A stretch of 64,000 bases of DNA. It comes from Larkinella terrae. GTDB lineage: Bacteria; Bacteroidota; Bacteroidia; Cytophagales; Spirosomataceae. The DNA is taken from contig NZ_WJXZ01000011.1 in the NCBI RefSeq assembly GCF_009668025.1, positions 124,001 through 188,000 of the forward strand, given 5' to 3'. The position numbers and the translations under genes were made by a program. The notes beneath the pieces are model-generated. The model was not told the DNA's origin. It worked only from the letters and a program-made list of their open reading frames with translations, and did not search any database. This document shows positions 1-9,635 of the stretch, one piece after another (the stretch's first letter is position 1; the number at the start of each line of letters is the position of its first letter).

Positions 1-3000
1 CGGCGGGCGTTTCTGCACAGCACGTTTGCACCGGAAAAAAGCAAGGAAAACAGCTGGTTGAAAGACCTCAACGGCGACGGCAGCCACGACTGGAAGGATC
101 TGGCCGTCGAGAAAGACGAAGTCTGGCGGCTGGAAGATACGACCGGCGACGGTATTGCCGACAAGGCGACCCGCATCCTCAACGACTTTTTTGAAGAAGT
201 TTCCGACGTAGCGGGCGGTTTACTCATCCGGGCCCAGGATGCGTTTGTGGCCATTGCCCCGGATATGTGGCGGCTGAAAGACACCAACGGCGACGGTATT
301 CTGGACCAGAAAACGTCCATCAGCCACGGCTACGGCGTTCACATCGGTTTCAGCGGTCACGGTATGTCAAACCCGATTGAAGGACCTGACGGCAAGATTT
401 ACTGGAACATCGGCGACATCGGGGCCAACATCACCACCAAAGAGGGTGTGAATCACAACCGCTCCAACGAAGGTATCATCGCCCGCTCAAACCCCGACGG
501 CTCTGATTTTGAGATCTTTGCGGGCGGTTTGCGCAACACCCACGAATTTGTGTTCGACGAATACGGCAACCTGATCAGCTCCGACAACGACGGCGACCAC
601 CCCGGCGAGAGCGAACGGCTGGTGCACGTTGTCGAAGGCTCGGATGCGGGCTGGCGGTCCAACTGGCAATACGGCAAATACACTGATCCGAAGAACAACA
701 GCTACAAGGTCTGGATGGATGAAAAGCTGTATAAACCGCGCTGGGAAGGACAGGCGGCTTACATCATTCCGCCGATCCAGAATTTCCACAACGGGCCGAC
801 GGGCATGGTGTACAACCCCGGCACGGCGCTGGGAAAAGAATGGAAGAACAAGTTTTTCCTGGTTGAATTTGTCGGAAACCCGGCCCGGTCGCCCATCTGG
901 TCGTTCGGACTGAAACCGAAAGGCGCGTCGTTTGTCCTGGATGGCGAGAAAAACATTCTGAACGGGATTTTGCCCACCGGTATCCGGTTTGGCCCCGACG
1001 GTGCGCTGTACATTGCGGACTGGATCAACGGCTGGGATACCAAAAATTACGGTCGCGTCTGGAAACTCGACGTAACCGACGACAAAAACGACCTGAAAGA
1101 CTTGCGGGCCGAAACCAAACGGCTGATGACGCTGAACTACGGTTCGCAAACGGAAGACATGCTGCTCCCGCTGCTGTCGAACCCGGACATGCGGATTCGG
1201 CAGAAAGCCCAGTTTGAACTGGTGAACCGGGGGGCCAAAGGAGCTGCGGTTTTGCAGAAAGCCATCGCCCAAACCGGCAATCAACTGGCTCGTATTCACG
1301 GCATCTGGGGCATTGGTCAGCTCGAGCGGGGCGATAAATCCTACACGGCGTCGCTGCTGCCGCTGCTCAAAGATGCAGATCTGGAAATCGTTGCCCAAAC
1401 CGCCAAAGTGCTGGGCGATGCAAATGCTTCGGAAGCCGGTTCGCAGTTGATTCCGTTGCTGACCAGCCAGAATCCGCGGGTGAAGTTTTTTGGCGCTCAG
1501 GCGCTCGGACGTATCAAGTACCAGCCCGCCGTTGAACCATTGCTGAACCTGATCAAAGCGAACAACGACGAAGACGTCTATTTGCGGCACGCTGCGGTTT
1601 TGGCACTCTCGCGCATCGGGCAGGTTGAGCCCATTGCCGCGCTGGCTACGAATTCGAACAAATCACTGCGGCTGGCAGCGGTTTTGGTTCTGCGCCGGTT
1701 GAGCAGCGATAAAGTTGCGTTGTTCCTGAAAGACAGCGACGAATACATTGCGACCGAAGCCGCCCGGGCCATCAACGACGATTTGTCCATCGAAAGCGCG
1801 TTGCCCGCCTTGGCCGCAACCCTGAACGAAAACCGGTTTACGTCCGAAGCGCTGTTGCGCCGGGCGATCAACGCGAGTCTGCGCGTGGGTGGCGAAGAGC
1901 AGTTGAACGCGCTGATTGCGTTTACCAAACGTAAAGACGTGGCGAAAGAACTGCGGGCCGAAGCCCTGGCGACCATCGGTACCTGGGCCAATCCGTCGGT
2001 GCTCGACCGGGTTGACGGTCGGTATCGGGGCGTTGTACAGCGAAATCCGGCGGTTGTCAAAGCCAAAATCCAGAGCCAGGTTGACGGCCTGCTGCAGGAC
2101 TCCGATCCGGCGGTTTTGGTCGCTACGGCCCAGATGCTGAGCAATTTGGGAATTACAGAGAAAGCCGAAAGCCTGGCCCGGATCATGACCGAAAGTTCGT
2201 CGGCCGAGGTGCGGTCGGCGATGCTGACGGCGTTGAGTCAGTTGAAATACAAAGACATCGAATCGGTGATCCGAAAAGGCATGAGTGATTCCGATGCGGA
2301 CGTCCGGACAACGGCGCTGGGACTGGTCAACGGCTTGAACCTGTCGGCGGGCGCGCTGGCGGATATTTCCAACGTCATTTTCGAGAAAGGGACCGTCAAG
2401 GAACAACAGCAGTTGCTGCGGGTTTTGGGCGGTATGCCCGTGGCTAAAACCGAACCGATTCTGGCCAGCGTAATTGATAAAATGGCCAGCAAGCAACTGC
2501 CGGCCAGCCTGGCGCTGGAGCTCGGCGAAGCCGTGGATTCGACCAAATCGGCGGCCCTGATTGCCAAACTGGCCCCGATGCGTAAAACCGGAACCGGCGT
2601 TGCCGACTATCAGGAGGCCCTTTTTGGCGGAAATGCGCAGATCGGTCGCCGGATTTTCAACACCAACTCCACCGCGCAGTGCGTTCGGTGCCACGCCATC
2701 GGCGGGCAGGGCGGAGCGGTGGGCCCATCCCTGACGACCATCGGCAAAACCCTGACCCGCGAACAAATCCTGCAGGCCCTCATTGAGCCCAGCGCCCGGC
2801 TGGCACCCGGTTTTGGCATGGTTTCGTTGACGCTGAAAGATGGGCAAACCGTCAGCGGAATTCTGACGGAGGAAAACACCCACGAACTGATCCTGAAAAC
2901 CTCCGAAGCGGAACCGCTGAAGGTGCCGGTTGCCCGGATCGACAAGCGGGAAAACCTGCCGTCGAGCATGCCGCCGATGGGTTATATTTTATCCAAACGC

Positions 3001-3042
3001 GAAATCCGGGATGTGGTGGAGTTTCTATCCAGTTTGAAGTAA
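1..3042 (+). CDS. Secreted dehydrogenase-like protein with HEAT repeats and C-terminal cytochrome c domain (5' partial)
   Basis: The frame is open from base 1, so the true start lies upstream; about 1013 codons are visible. The first ~370 residues resemble the PVC-type membrane-bound dehydrogenase (sorbosone-dehydrogenase-like propeller) family, with repeated Asp-rich DxNGDG and DTTGDG turns. Residues ~380-860 are helical HEAT-like repeats. The C-terminus is a Pirellula-type heme-binding domain: CVRCH at nt 2680-2694 is a class I heme c motif, and PPMG near the end could supply the distal Met ligand. The family is thought to oxidise sugars outside the cytoplasm and pass electrons to the fused cytochrome; the substrate is unknown. 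A strong terminator follows. The domain architecture is seen directly; the catalytic role is inferred. Confidence 0.85.
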   Translation, partial: RRAFLHSTFAPEKSKENSWLKDLNGDGSHDWKDLAVEKDEVWRLEDTTGDGIADKATRILNDFFEEVSDVAGGLLIRAQDAFVAIAPDMWRLKDTNGDGILDQKTSISHGYGVHIGFSGHGMSNPIEGPDGKIYWNIGDIGANITTKEGVNHNRSNEGIIARSNPDGSDFEIFAGGLRNTHEFVFDEYGNLISSDNDGDHPGESERLVHVVEGSDAGWRSNWQYGKYTDPKNNSYKVWMDEKLYKPRWEGQAAYIIPPIQNFHNGPTGMVYNPGTALGKEWKNKFFLVEFVGNPARSPIWSFGLKPKGASFVLDGEKNILNGILPTGIRFGPDGALYIADWINGWDTKNYGRVWKLDVTDDKNDLKDLRAETKRLMTLNYGSQTEDMLLPLLSNPDMRIRQKAQFELVNRGAKGAAVLQKAIAQTGNQLARIHGIWGIGQLERGDKSYTASLLPLLKDADLEIVAQTAKVLGDANASEAGSQLIPLLTSQNPRVKFFGAQALGRIKYQPAVEPLLNLIKANNDEDVYLRHAAVLALSRIGQVEPIAALATNSNKSLRLAAVLVLRRLSSDKVALFLKDSDEYIATEAARAINDDLSIESALPALAATLNENRFTSEALLRRAINASLRVGGEEQLNALIAFTKRKDVAKELRAEALATIGTWANPSVLDRVDGRYRGVVQRNPAVVKAKIQSQVDGLLQDSDPAVLVATAQMLSNLGITEKAESLARIMTESSSAEVRSAMLTALSQLKYKDIESVIRKGMSDSDADVRTTALGLVNGLNLSAGALADISNVIFEKGTVKEQQQLLRVLGGMPVAKTEPILASVIDKMASKQLPASLALELGEAVDSTKSAALIAKLAPMRKTGTGVADYQEALFGGNAQIGRRIFNTNSTAQCVRCHAIGGQGGAVGPSLTTIGKTLTREQILQALIEPSARLAPGFGMVSLTLKDGQTVSGILTEENTHELILKTSEAEPLKVPVARIDKRENLPSSMPPMGYILSKREIRDVVEFLSSLK

Positions 3043-3083
3043 TTAGTCAATACCTCCTGCATTGTATTGAAAATAAGCTGGGT

Positions 3084-3120
3084 AGCCTGTGACGACGACA
3101 TGTTGTCACAGGCTTTTTTA
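3084..3120 (+). terminator. Rho-independent terminator after the heme-binding dehydrogenase gene
   Basis: Perfect 10-bp stem AGCCTGTGAC (3084-3093) / GTCACAGGCT (3105-3114) with an 11-nt loop, followed by TTTTTA. It lies 42 nt past the stop at 3042. The rest of 3121-3375 is AT-rich, non-coding, and shows no promoter match I would defend. Confidence 0.85.
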
Positions 3121-3375
3121 TGGTATTTTGTGAAGATAAACTCCTGGCCGCTTTGGTATCGCTATTCGCAGGGAAGCGGTTACTTGGACTGATACAGCCT
3201 CTTTTTTAGTCTTTCTGCGTCAGAAACAAGGGCCACACAGTAATAAAACCAGATCAAATGATAATAATTAAATATCATTTGATAAGTTTAACTCACTGCC
3301 CTTCTTTCTCTGTCTCCCGAAAATCCGCTTTGGATTCTGAAATAATACTAACTCAACTGAAAAACTCTACCTTGT

Positions 3376-6300
3376 ATGAACTGGAAATCTATTTCCGCAA
3401 AGCGGCTATTTAGCCTTTTTTCAGCATTTCTGCTCTCCTTTCTTCCATTTACAACCGTATTCGCCCAAGCAATTACCGTAGAATCCGGGCGTTATCAGAT
3501 TGATAACAGCCTGAAACTCATTGTCTGTAACCAGTTGCCGGATTTCCCGACGGGGCAGCAGTTCCCCATTATTCATTTTGACAAAGATTATGTCTTCGAT
3601 CAATCGGTCAGCGCCTTTGAAATCGGGAAATCGTACAAAGTAAAAACCGGCAGCACGACCTTTACATTATATTTTACGGGTTTGCCGCTCATCGAAATTA
3701 AGACTCAGGGTAGTCAGACTATCAGTACAACCGACGACCGAACGAAGGGCACATTTACACTCACGAACGGAAACGATCCGCTTTTTACTTCCAACATGGG
3801 CATCCGAGTCCGGGGAAATGTTTCACGAAAGTTTCTCAAGAAGTCCTACAACATGGAACTCTGGAAAGATCCCGATGGAAACAAAGAACTGGAAACATCC
3901 CTGTTAAACATGCGGGAAGATAGCAAATGGTATTTGCTGGCGATGTATAATGAGCCGCTGCGGATCAACAACGCGACTTCCCATGCCTTGTGGCTGAACA
4001 TGCACAAGCTTTATTATGCCGCCAAGGAACCGGATGCCAAACCGGGTATTCGAACCCGGTATTGTGATGTGTTTGTCAACAATGCCTACGCGGGAGTGTA
4101 TTTGTTTACCGAACCGATGGACCGGAAACAGCTTAAACTGAAAAAAACCGGTTCTAATGGGGAGATAAATGGTGAATTATACAAATCCGGGGGTTGGACC
4201 GGGGCAACTAAATTTACCAGTTTACCCGATCCACCGGCGAATCCGGGCAGTGAAGAGTGGGCCGAATGGGAAATGGATTATCCGGATCCCTACTGGAATA
4301 ATATTTACGATCTGGTGAAATTCGTGGTGAATTCGTCCCCTGAAGATTTCAAGGCTGGGCTTTCCCAAAAGCTGAATACCGACAACCTGATCGATTATTT
4401 TATCTTCCTGAATCTTGTCAATGCCAACGACAACATTGGAAATAACCAGTTTCTGGCCCGCTACAAGCCCGGTGAACCTTACTTTTTTATTCCCTGGGAT
4501 TTAGACGCAACGTATGGCTATTCAACGACTTTTGACCGCTCGGAAGATACGCGAACGATTTACAGCAACGGCCTTTTTGACAGGTTGTTTACGCTGGACC
4601 CGAACGGTTTTAAAAGTAAAATGCGAAACCGCTGGTTTGCACTCAGACAAAACGATTTTTCGCTGCAAACCCTGAAAAACAAGCTGGGTGCCAATTATAA
4701 TCTGCTGACCAGCGAAGGAGTATATGAACGCGAAACGATGAAATGGCCCGGAACCGTCCAACTTTCGGATATGGCCGTTGTGAATTCCTGGCTGGAAAAA
4801 CGGCTGAATTTCCTGGATGAATATTTCGCACTTTTTCCGGGAAACGGCCCCGAAATTGATTTGACCTATTTTCGGGGAGAAGTGGTACCCGAAGGGAAAA
4901 GCCTGAAATGGGCGACCCGTCAGGAAGCGGGAGCCAGGCAGTTTGACGTTGAATTCAGCCCGGACGGCGTCAATTTCAGTGCGGTAACATCCGTACCTGC
5001 AACCGGCAATAGCCCAACCGGGCAAACGTACCAGTTCATTCACGAAAATTCCGGTCCCCGGGCCTTTTACAGGCTGAAACTGGTGACTGACGATGACCGA
5101 TTTACGTACAGCTCGTCTATTCAAATTGGCAGTAATAGTTGTGCCGAAGCTCCGGCGGCTCCCGTCATCAGTGCCAATCTAACGGATATTACAGAAGGTC
5201 AGACCGTTGTTTTGTCGGCCAGCGGCTGCGCCCAAACGGCTGTCTGGAACACGGGTCAAACCGGTTTTTCGGTGATGGTCAGGCCCGAAGTTACGACCGT
5301 TTATACCGCCCAGTGTCGTCAGGATGTGGGGTGTGAAAGTAAACCCTCGGCTTCGGTTAAGGTGAACGTCTACCCGAATGGGTCGCTTCCGGGAAATTTT
5401 GAAGGGTATTTGGGTGGCATTGACTGTAACTCGCTGCGGGGCTGGGCCTGGAATCGCAACAAACCCAATACGGCGGTTTATGTCGAAATACTAGACGGAC
5501 CGACGGTGATTTCGACCGCCATTGCCGACGATTTCCGCCAGGATCTGAAGAACGCCGGAAAAGGCAACGGTCTGCATGGCTTTACCTTCGTCATCCCGGA
5601 AACCCTGAAAGACAACGCTTTACACACCATTAGCGTCCGCGTACCCGGAACGGACTTTATCCTGAAAGATACGCCGAAAAAGCTGACTTGTCAGGGAACC
5701 AGCAACCCTACGCCCACCAACCAGCCCCCGGTTGCGCCGGTGATTGCGTCCTTGTCGGCCCGAATCAATACTGTCTTTACGGCTGTTCTGCCCGCCTTTT
5801 CTGACCCCGATTCGCCTTCCCTGACCTATACCCTGACCGGTTTACCCGGCGAGTTCACCTTTTCGGCCAGCAGCCGAACCATTACCGGAATGCCTGCTTC
5901 GGCGGCCGTTCTGAACCTGACCTACTCCGCCAGCGACGGATCGAATACAAGCAGTGTGACCGTGACGCTGACCGTGACGGATGAGGCTACTCCCCCGCCG
6001 ACCGTGACAGGCAATTTTGAAGGTTATCTGGACAAAGTCGAATGTGGCTCGATCCGTGGCTGGGTCTGGGATCGCAACAAACCCAATGAACCGTTTACGG
6101 TTGAGTTTTTTGCGGATGGCCAATCGATTGGAACGGCCCGGGCCGACATCTTTCGGCAGGATTTACTGGCTGCCGGCAAAGGCAATGGCAACCACGTCTA
6201 CACCTTTACGACCCCTGATCAGGTAAAAACCGGGCAGACTTTTCAGATCAGTGCCAAAGTACAGGGCAGCACGTATACCTTGAAACAGGCTCCAAAACCA

Positions 6301-6606
6301 CTGAATTGTGCGCCTGCCAGCCGACTCAGTACTGCTTCCGACGACCTTAATGCGGCGAACGATTTGCTGGTAACGCCCAATCCGGCAACAGGTGGTGAAT
6401 TTGAAGTGCATTTTTACACCGCGACCCGAACCACCTCCGACGTGTCAGTCGTGGATGAATTAGGCCGGTCGTGGTACAGTAAAACCGTGGAAGGAGTGGG
6501 CTTGCAACGGCACAAGGTGCGGTTATCCGGCGCCAATGGTATTTACGTAGTTGGCGTTCGGCAGGGGCAACAGCTGCGCAGCAGGAAGATTCTGATCCGC
6601 CGGTAA
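3376..6606 (+). CDS. CotH-kinase-like secreted protein with duplicated GW-module and T9SS sorting domain
   Basis: 1076 residues with an N-terminal signal peptide ending about ...VFAQ. Residues ~110-490 match the spore-coat CotH protein-kinase-like family, including the acidic motif FIPWDLDATYGY. Next come an Ig-like segment (~590-665), a ~100-residue module at ~673-774, a cadherin/He_PIG-like segment (~785-870), and a second copy of the module at ~879-980. The two modules share GNFEGYL, RGW.W.RNKPN, F.QDL..AGKGNG and a final Cys. The last ~80 residues (VTPNPATGG...KILIRR) look like a type A T9SS C-terminal sorting domain, so the protein is probably exported and surface-attached. CotH homologues phosphorylate proteins; whether this one does is unproven. 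It is convergent with the LytTR regulator at 6664. Confidence 0.85.
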   Translation: MNWKSISAKRLFSLFSAFLLSFLPFTTVFAQAITVESGRYQIDNSLKLIVCNQLPDFPTGQQFPIIHFDKDYVFDQSVSAFEIGKSYKVKTGSTTFTLYFTGLPLIEIKTQGSQTISTTDDRTKGTFTLTNGNDPLFTSNMGIRVRGNVSRKFLKKSYNMELWKDPDGNKELETSLLNMREDSKWYLLAMYNEPLRINNATSHALWLNMHKLYYAAKEPDAKPGIRTRYCDVFVNNAYAGVYLFTEPMDRKQLKLKKTGSNGEINGELYKSGGWTGATKFTSLPDPPANPGSEEWAEWEMDYPDPYWNNIYDLVKFVVNSSPEDFKAGLSQKLNTDNLIDYFIFLNLVNANDNIGNNQFLARYKPGEPYFFIPWDLDATYGYSTTFDRSEDTRTIYSNGLFDRLFTLDPNGFKSKMRNRWFALRQNDFSLQTLKNKLGANYNLLTSEGVYERETMKWPGTVQLSDMAVVNSWLEKRLNFLDEYFALFPGNGPEIDLTYFRGEVVPEGKSLKWATRQEAGARQFDVEFSPDGVNFSAVTSVPATGNSPTGQTYQFIHENSGPRAFYRLKLVTDDDRFTYSSSIQIGSNSCAEAPAAPVISANLTDITEGQTVVLSASGCAQTAVWNTGQTGFSVMVRPEVTTVYTAQCRQDVGCESKPSASVKVNVYPNGSLPGNFEGYLGGIDCNSLRGWAWNRNKPNTAVYVEILDGPTVISTAIADDFRQDLKNAGKGNGLHGFTFVIPETLKDNALHTISVRVPGTDFILKDTPKKLTCQGTSNPTPTNQPPVAPVIASLSARINTVFTAVLPAFSDPDSPSLTYTLTGLPGEFTFSASSRTITGMPASAAVLNLTYSASDGSNTSSVTVTLTVTDEATPPPTVTGNFEGYLDKVECGSIRGWVWDRNKPNEPFTVEFFADGQSIGTARADIFRQDLLAAGKGNGNHVYTFTTPDQVKTGQTFQISAKVQGSTYTLKQAPKPLNCAPASRLSTASDDLNAANDLLVTPNPATGGEFEVHFYTATRTTSDVSVVDELGRSWYSKTVEGVGLQRHKVRLSGANGIYVVGVRQGQQLRSRKILIRR

Positions 6607-6619
6607 CGACCGCCCGCAG

Positions 6620-6660
6620 AACCCGTTGTCGCGCGCATCTGGTGAACGACAACGGGTTTT
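6620..6660 (+). terminator. Terminator hairpin between convergent cotH-like and lytTR genes
   Basis: Perfect 12-bp stem AACCCGTTGTCG (6620-6631) / CGACAACGGGTT (6647-6658), ending in TTTT on the plus strand. It fills most of the 57-bp gap between the convergent stops, so it could serve both genes, although the T-tract favours plus-strand termination. Confidence 0.75.
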
Positions 6661-6663
6661 CAA

Positions 6664-7353
6664 TTAGCCCAGCGCCCGTCCGATCAGCTGATAAAACCGT
6701 TCCCGGTACGTGTCCGAAACCGGAATAAACGCCTGGCCCAGTTTGATACGGTCGCGCTCGACGGAATCGATTTTATCCAGCGCCACCAGGTACGACTTGT
6801 GAACCCGGCAGAATTGCGGACGGGGCAGCTTCTGTTCCAGTTCCCCGAAGGTTTCGAGCGTCATGATTTTTTCGTCGCCCGTATGAATGCGCCGGTAGTC
6901 GCGCATGCCTTCGATGTACAGAATGTCGCTGAAGTTGACTTTCTGAAGGCGGTATTCGGTTTTTACGAACAGAAACGCGTTGCGGTTTTCGACCGGAGTG
7001 GTTTTCCGGTTTTCCTGCGCCCGCATCACGGCCTGCAAAAACCGGTCGAAGGAGTATGGTTTCAGCAGATAATCAACCACCTGTAAATCAAAGGCTTTGA
7101 GCGCGTACTGGTCAAAAGCCGTGGTCAGGATCACGGCGGGGCGGCTGGGCAGGGCTTCCAGCAACTGAATTCCCGAAAAACCGTCCATTTCAATATCGAG
7201 AAAAACCAGGTCAATCTTCTCACGTTGCAGCAACGGAAGTGCTTCCAGCCCGTTATCGACCGCAAAACAAAGCTGCAAAAACGGAACCCGCTGAACGTAT
7301 TCTTTCAGCCGCAACATGGCCAGCGGTTCATCTTCAATAAGGAGACAGTTCAT
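6664..7353 (-). CDS. LytTR-family response regulator
   Basis: 229 residues. Receiver domain at residues 1-~115 with the acidic pocket (IEDEP), phospho-acceptor D53 in FLDIEMDG, and conserved K98 in LLKPYSF; LytTR DNA-binding domain at ~130-229 (FCRVHKSYLVALDKI). The start ATG lies inside the 3' end of the kinase gene (20-bp overlap), so the two are co-transcribed. It presumably activates or represses promoters bearing paired LytTR boxes; its targets cannot be told from this window. Confidence 0.93.
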   Translation of the reverse strand: MNCLLIEDEPLAMLRLKEYVQRVPFLQLCFAVDNGLEALPLLQREKIDLVFLDIEMDGFSGIQLLEALPSRPAVILTTAFDQYALKAFDLQVVDYLLKPYSFDRFLQAVMRAQENRKTTPVENRNAFLFVKTEYRLQKVNFSDILYIEGMRDYRRIHTGDEKIMTLETFGELEQKLPRPQFCRVHKSYLVALDKIDSVERDRIKLGQAFIPVSDTYRERFYQLIGRALG

Positions 7354-8416
7354 GGGTTTTTACAGGGGCCCGCAAATCAACCGAATAGTCGTCGTCGGTG
7401 GCCCGGATGGTTAAGGTATGTTTGTTCGGGTATAAAAGCGTCAGCCGCTGCCGGATCAGATCGTTCCCCAGTCCGCCGTGCGCATCCTGAGCGGTTTTTC
7501 CCCGGTCGATGACGTTGACACACTGAAAATGAATCTGTTCGTCATCCACACTGATCCGGATACGAATCGCGTCGTTCACCTTTTTGTTGGTCGCGTATTT
7601 GAACGCATTTTCAATAAACGGCACAAACAACATCGGCGGAATCAGCAAACCGTCCGGTTTTCCGTCGATTTGCAGTGATACAAACTGCCCGTTGGTGGTC
7701 CGGATTTTCTGCAACTCGATGTACTTTCGGATGTATTCCAGCTCCTTCGCCAACGGAATCTGCTCGGCCTGGGTTTCGTACAGCACAAACCGCAGCAAAT
7801 CCGACAGCTTGTTGAGGTACAACGACGCCCTCGGCGCATCCCGCTCGATCAGGATATCAATGTTATTCAGCGTGTTAAACAGAAAATGCGGATTAATCTG
7901 GGCCTTCAGCAAAGCCAGTTCGGTTCGTAACGTCTTGTTTGCCAACATTTCCTTCACGTGAATATCCTGATACCACATAATGGAACCCCGAATAACCGTG
8001 CCAATCAGACCATTAACAACCGCCACCAGCGCACTGCCGATCAGTAAAAAAAGCAATTCGCCGAAGGAAACCGAAACGAAGAAAACCTTGCCAAAGACAA
8101 AGGACACGACCACCGAAAGCCCGGCAATCACGAACGCGATAATCAGTCCCGTAATGGCGATGCTCACCCCCAACCCCCAGCTGAGGAACTGCTGTATTTC
8201 CCGGTTTTTCAAATACCGCGGCACCAGCCACCCGTAAAAAGCGTAAAAACTGATAAATCCGGTGAGGAGCATAGTCGCCAGAATAATCAGCCAATCGTCC
8301 CAATTCTCAAATGCCGACTGGATATTTTCGCTGGAAAGGACAAACAGAAAGGTAATAATCAGGCAGTAGAAGAACCAGTAGCCAAGGTGCAGGAGTCGTA
8401 TGATTGTCGTGTTCAT
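7334..8416 (-). CDS. LytS/YpdA-type sensor histidine kinase
   Basis: 360 residues. Four predicted membrane helices in residues ~10-140, then the His_kinase domain with the phospho-acceptor H177 in KAQINPHFLFN, an N-box around N270 (FIENAFKYA) and a G-box GGLGN at 314-318. There is no extracellular sensor domain beyond the short membrane loops. Its ATG overlaps the stop of the serine hydrolase (ATGA, 8413-8416), which suggests translational coupling, and its 3' end overlaps the response regulator. It is the cognate kinase of the regulator at 6664-7353. Confidence 0.93.
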   Translation of the reverse strand: MNTTIIRLLHLGYWFFYCLIITFLFVLSSENIQSAFENWDDWLIILATMLLTGFISFYAFYGWLVPRYLKNREIQQFLSWGLGVSIAITGLIIAFVIAGLSVVVSFVFGKVFFVSVSFGELLFLLIGSALVAVVNGLIGTVIRGSIMWYQDIHVKEMLANKTLRTELALLKAQINPHFLFNTLNNIDILIERDAPRASLYLNKLSDLLRFVLYETQAEQIPLAKELEYIRKYIELQKIRTTNGQFVSLQIDGKPDGLLIPPMLFVPFIENAFKYATNKKVNDAIRIRISVDDEQIHFQCVNVIDRGKTAQDAHGGLGNDLIRQRLTLLYPNKHTLTIRATDDDYSVDLRAPVKTHELSPY

Positions 8417-9516
8417 CGGTTAGGCGCAAAAAAGTAGCCCGCAATGGCTTCGGCTTCCGGCTGATTGATGTTTACCCCGCTCATGTTGGCGGTGATGGCG
8501 ACAACCAGATCATTTTCGGGATAGAGCAAGAGAAACGTTCGGCCGCCGTCGATCAACCCGCCGTGGTGAACAACCTTGCGGCCCTGCCGACCGATGCCGA
8601 TGCGCCAACCAAAACCGTATTGCGTGTTTTTGCCAGTCGTCAGCAGCTGCGGAGTAAACAGCAAAGCCACGGTTTCTTTCCTAAGCACGGTGGGTCTAAG
8701 CAAACCGCTGCCACACATTTTCACCAGATCCATCGGCGTGGACAACAGACCTCCGCCCGCCCATTTGTAGCTGTTATCGACCTGGGGCGCGTTGACCCGG
8801 TTTTTGCCCTGATGCTCATAAAACCGCACCCGATTCGTCACGATGCTGTCGCTGAAATCCGCGCCGGTGCTGGTCATGCCATACGGCGTGAAAACCGCCT
8901 GCTGCATGTACGACAGGTAATCGGTTTGGCTGGCGGCTTCGATCACCGCACTCAGCAGCGAGTAGCCGTAGGTCGAGTAATTGAACGCCGTTCCCGGTTT
9001 GAACAACAAACTGTCCTGATTGAAAATCGTCAGACCTTCCTGCACGTTCGCATAGCGTTTCGGGCACGCCAGCGGATCGCTGTTCCGGTAATGCCGGATG
9101 CCCGCCGTATGCGTCGCCAGTTGGCGGGGCGTGAACGGATATTTTTTCGCCGGAAAACCGGGAACATACTGCTGAACCGGTGCGTCGAGGTCCAGTTTGC
9201 CATCTTCCACCAGTTTACCGACGGCCAGTGAAGTGATGGATTTGGAAACCGAGCCCATCCGAAATTTAGACGCAATCGTCACAGGCAACTGCGCTTCCAG
9301 ATCGGCAAAACCGAAGCCTTCCGCCCACAGAATTTTTCCGGCCGTTCCGACGCACACCGAGATACCCGGAATGTCCTGTTTTGTACGCAGGGAATCAACA
9401 AACCGCTCGGCCCGCAGAATCGCCTGCCGATAGTCTTTGTCTTTGATGGGTCCGCCGGTTTGCCCAAAAGCCGGGTGAAGAAGCGGCAGGGCGAGGAGAA
9501 CAAGGAGCTTTTTCAT
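8413..9516 (-). CDS. Beta-lactamase/penicillin-binding-like serine hydrolase, exported
   Basis: 367 residues with a clear signal peptide (first ~19 residues, ending AFGQ). It belongs to the class C beta-lactamase/D-alanyl-D-alanine carboxypeptidase-like family (serpin-type SxxK hydrolases). The SxxK motif is S89-VS-K92 in FRMGSVSKS; the second motif is Y180-S-T rather than the usual Y-x-N; the third is HHGG at 317-320. Likely substrates are peptidoglycan peptides or other esters and amides. It is the first gene of a hydrolase-kinase-regulator operon joined by 4-nt and 20-nt overlaps, so it may be linked to the signal sensed by that two-component pair; this is inferred. Confidence 0.88.
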   Translation of the reverse strand: MKKLLVLLALPLLHPAFGQTGGPIKDKDYRQAILRAERFVDSLRTKQDIPGISVCVGTAGKILWAEGFGFADLEAQLPVTIASKFRMGSVSKSITSLAVGKLVEDGKLDLDAPVQQYVPGFPAKKYPFTPRQLATHTAGIRHYRNSDPLACPKRYANVQEGLTIFNQDSLLFKPGTAFNYSTYGYSLLSAVIEAASQTDYLSYMQQAVFTPYGMTSTGADFSDSIVTNRVRFYEHQGKNRVNAPQVDNSYKWAGGGLLSTPMDLVKMCGSGLLRPTVLRKETVALLFTPQLLTTGKNTQYGFGWRIGIGRQGRKVVHHGGLIDGGRTFLLLYPENDLVVAITANMSGVNINQPEAEAIAGYFFAPNR

Positions 9517-9635
9517 GATGTTGTAAATCAGATTGAAATGTCATCAAATTTGCTGAAACTTCCCTCCTGCTCAAAAACCACTCTGCAAACCGACAGAATT
9601 TACCCGTCAAAACCCGGTTTTGTTCGGTGTAAATG

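Noticed and set aside
487-2883. Long minus-strand open frames (487-1590, 1663-2883) opposite the heme-binding dehydrogenase gene
   Set aside because: Low-complexity, Arg/Gln/Phe-rich translations with no family resemblance, antisense to a well-supported gene in GC-rich DNA; they are frame shadows.
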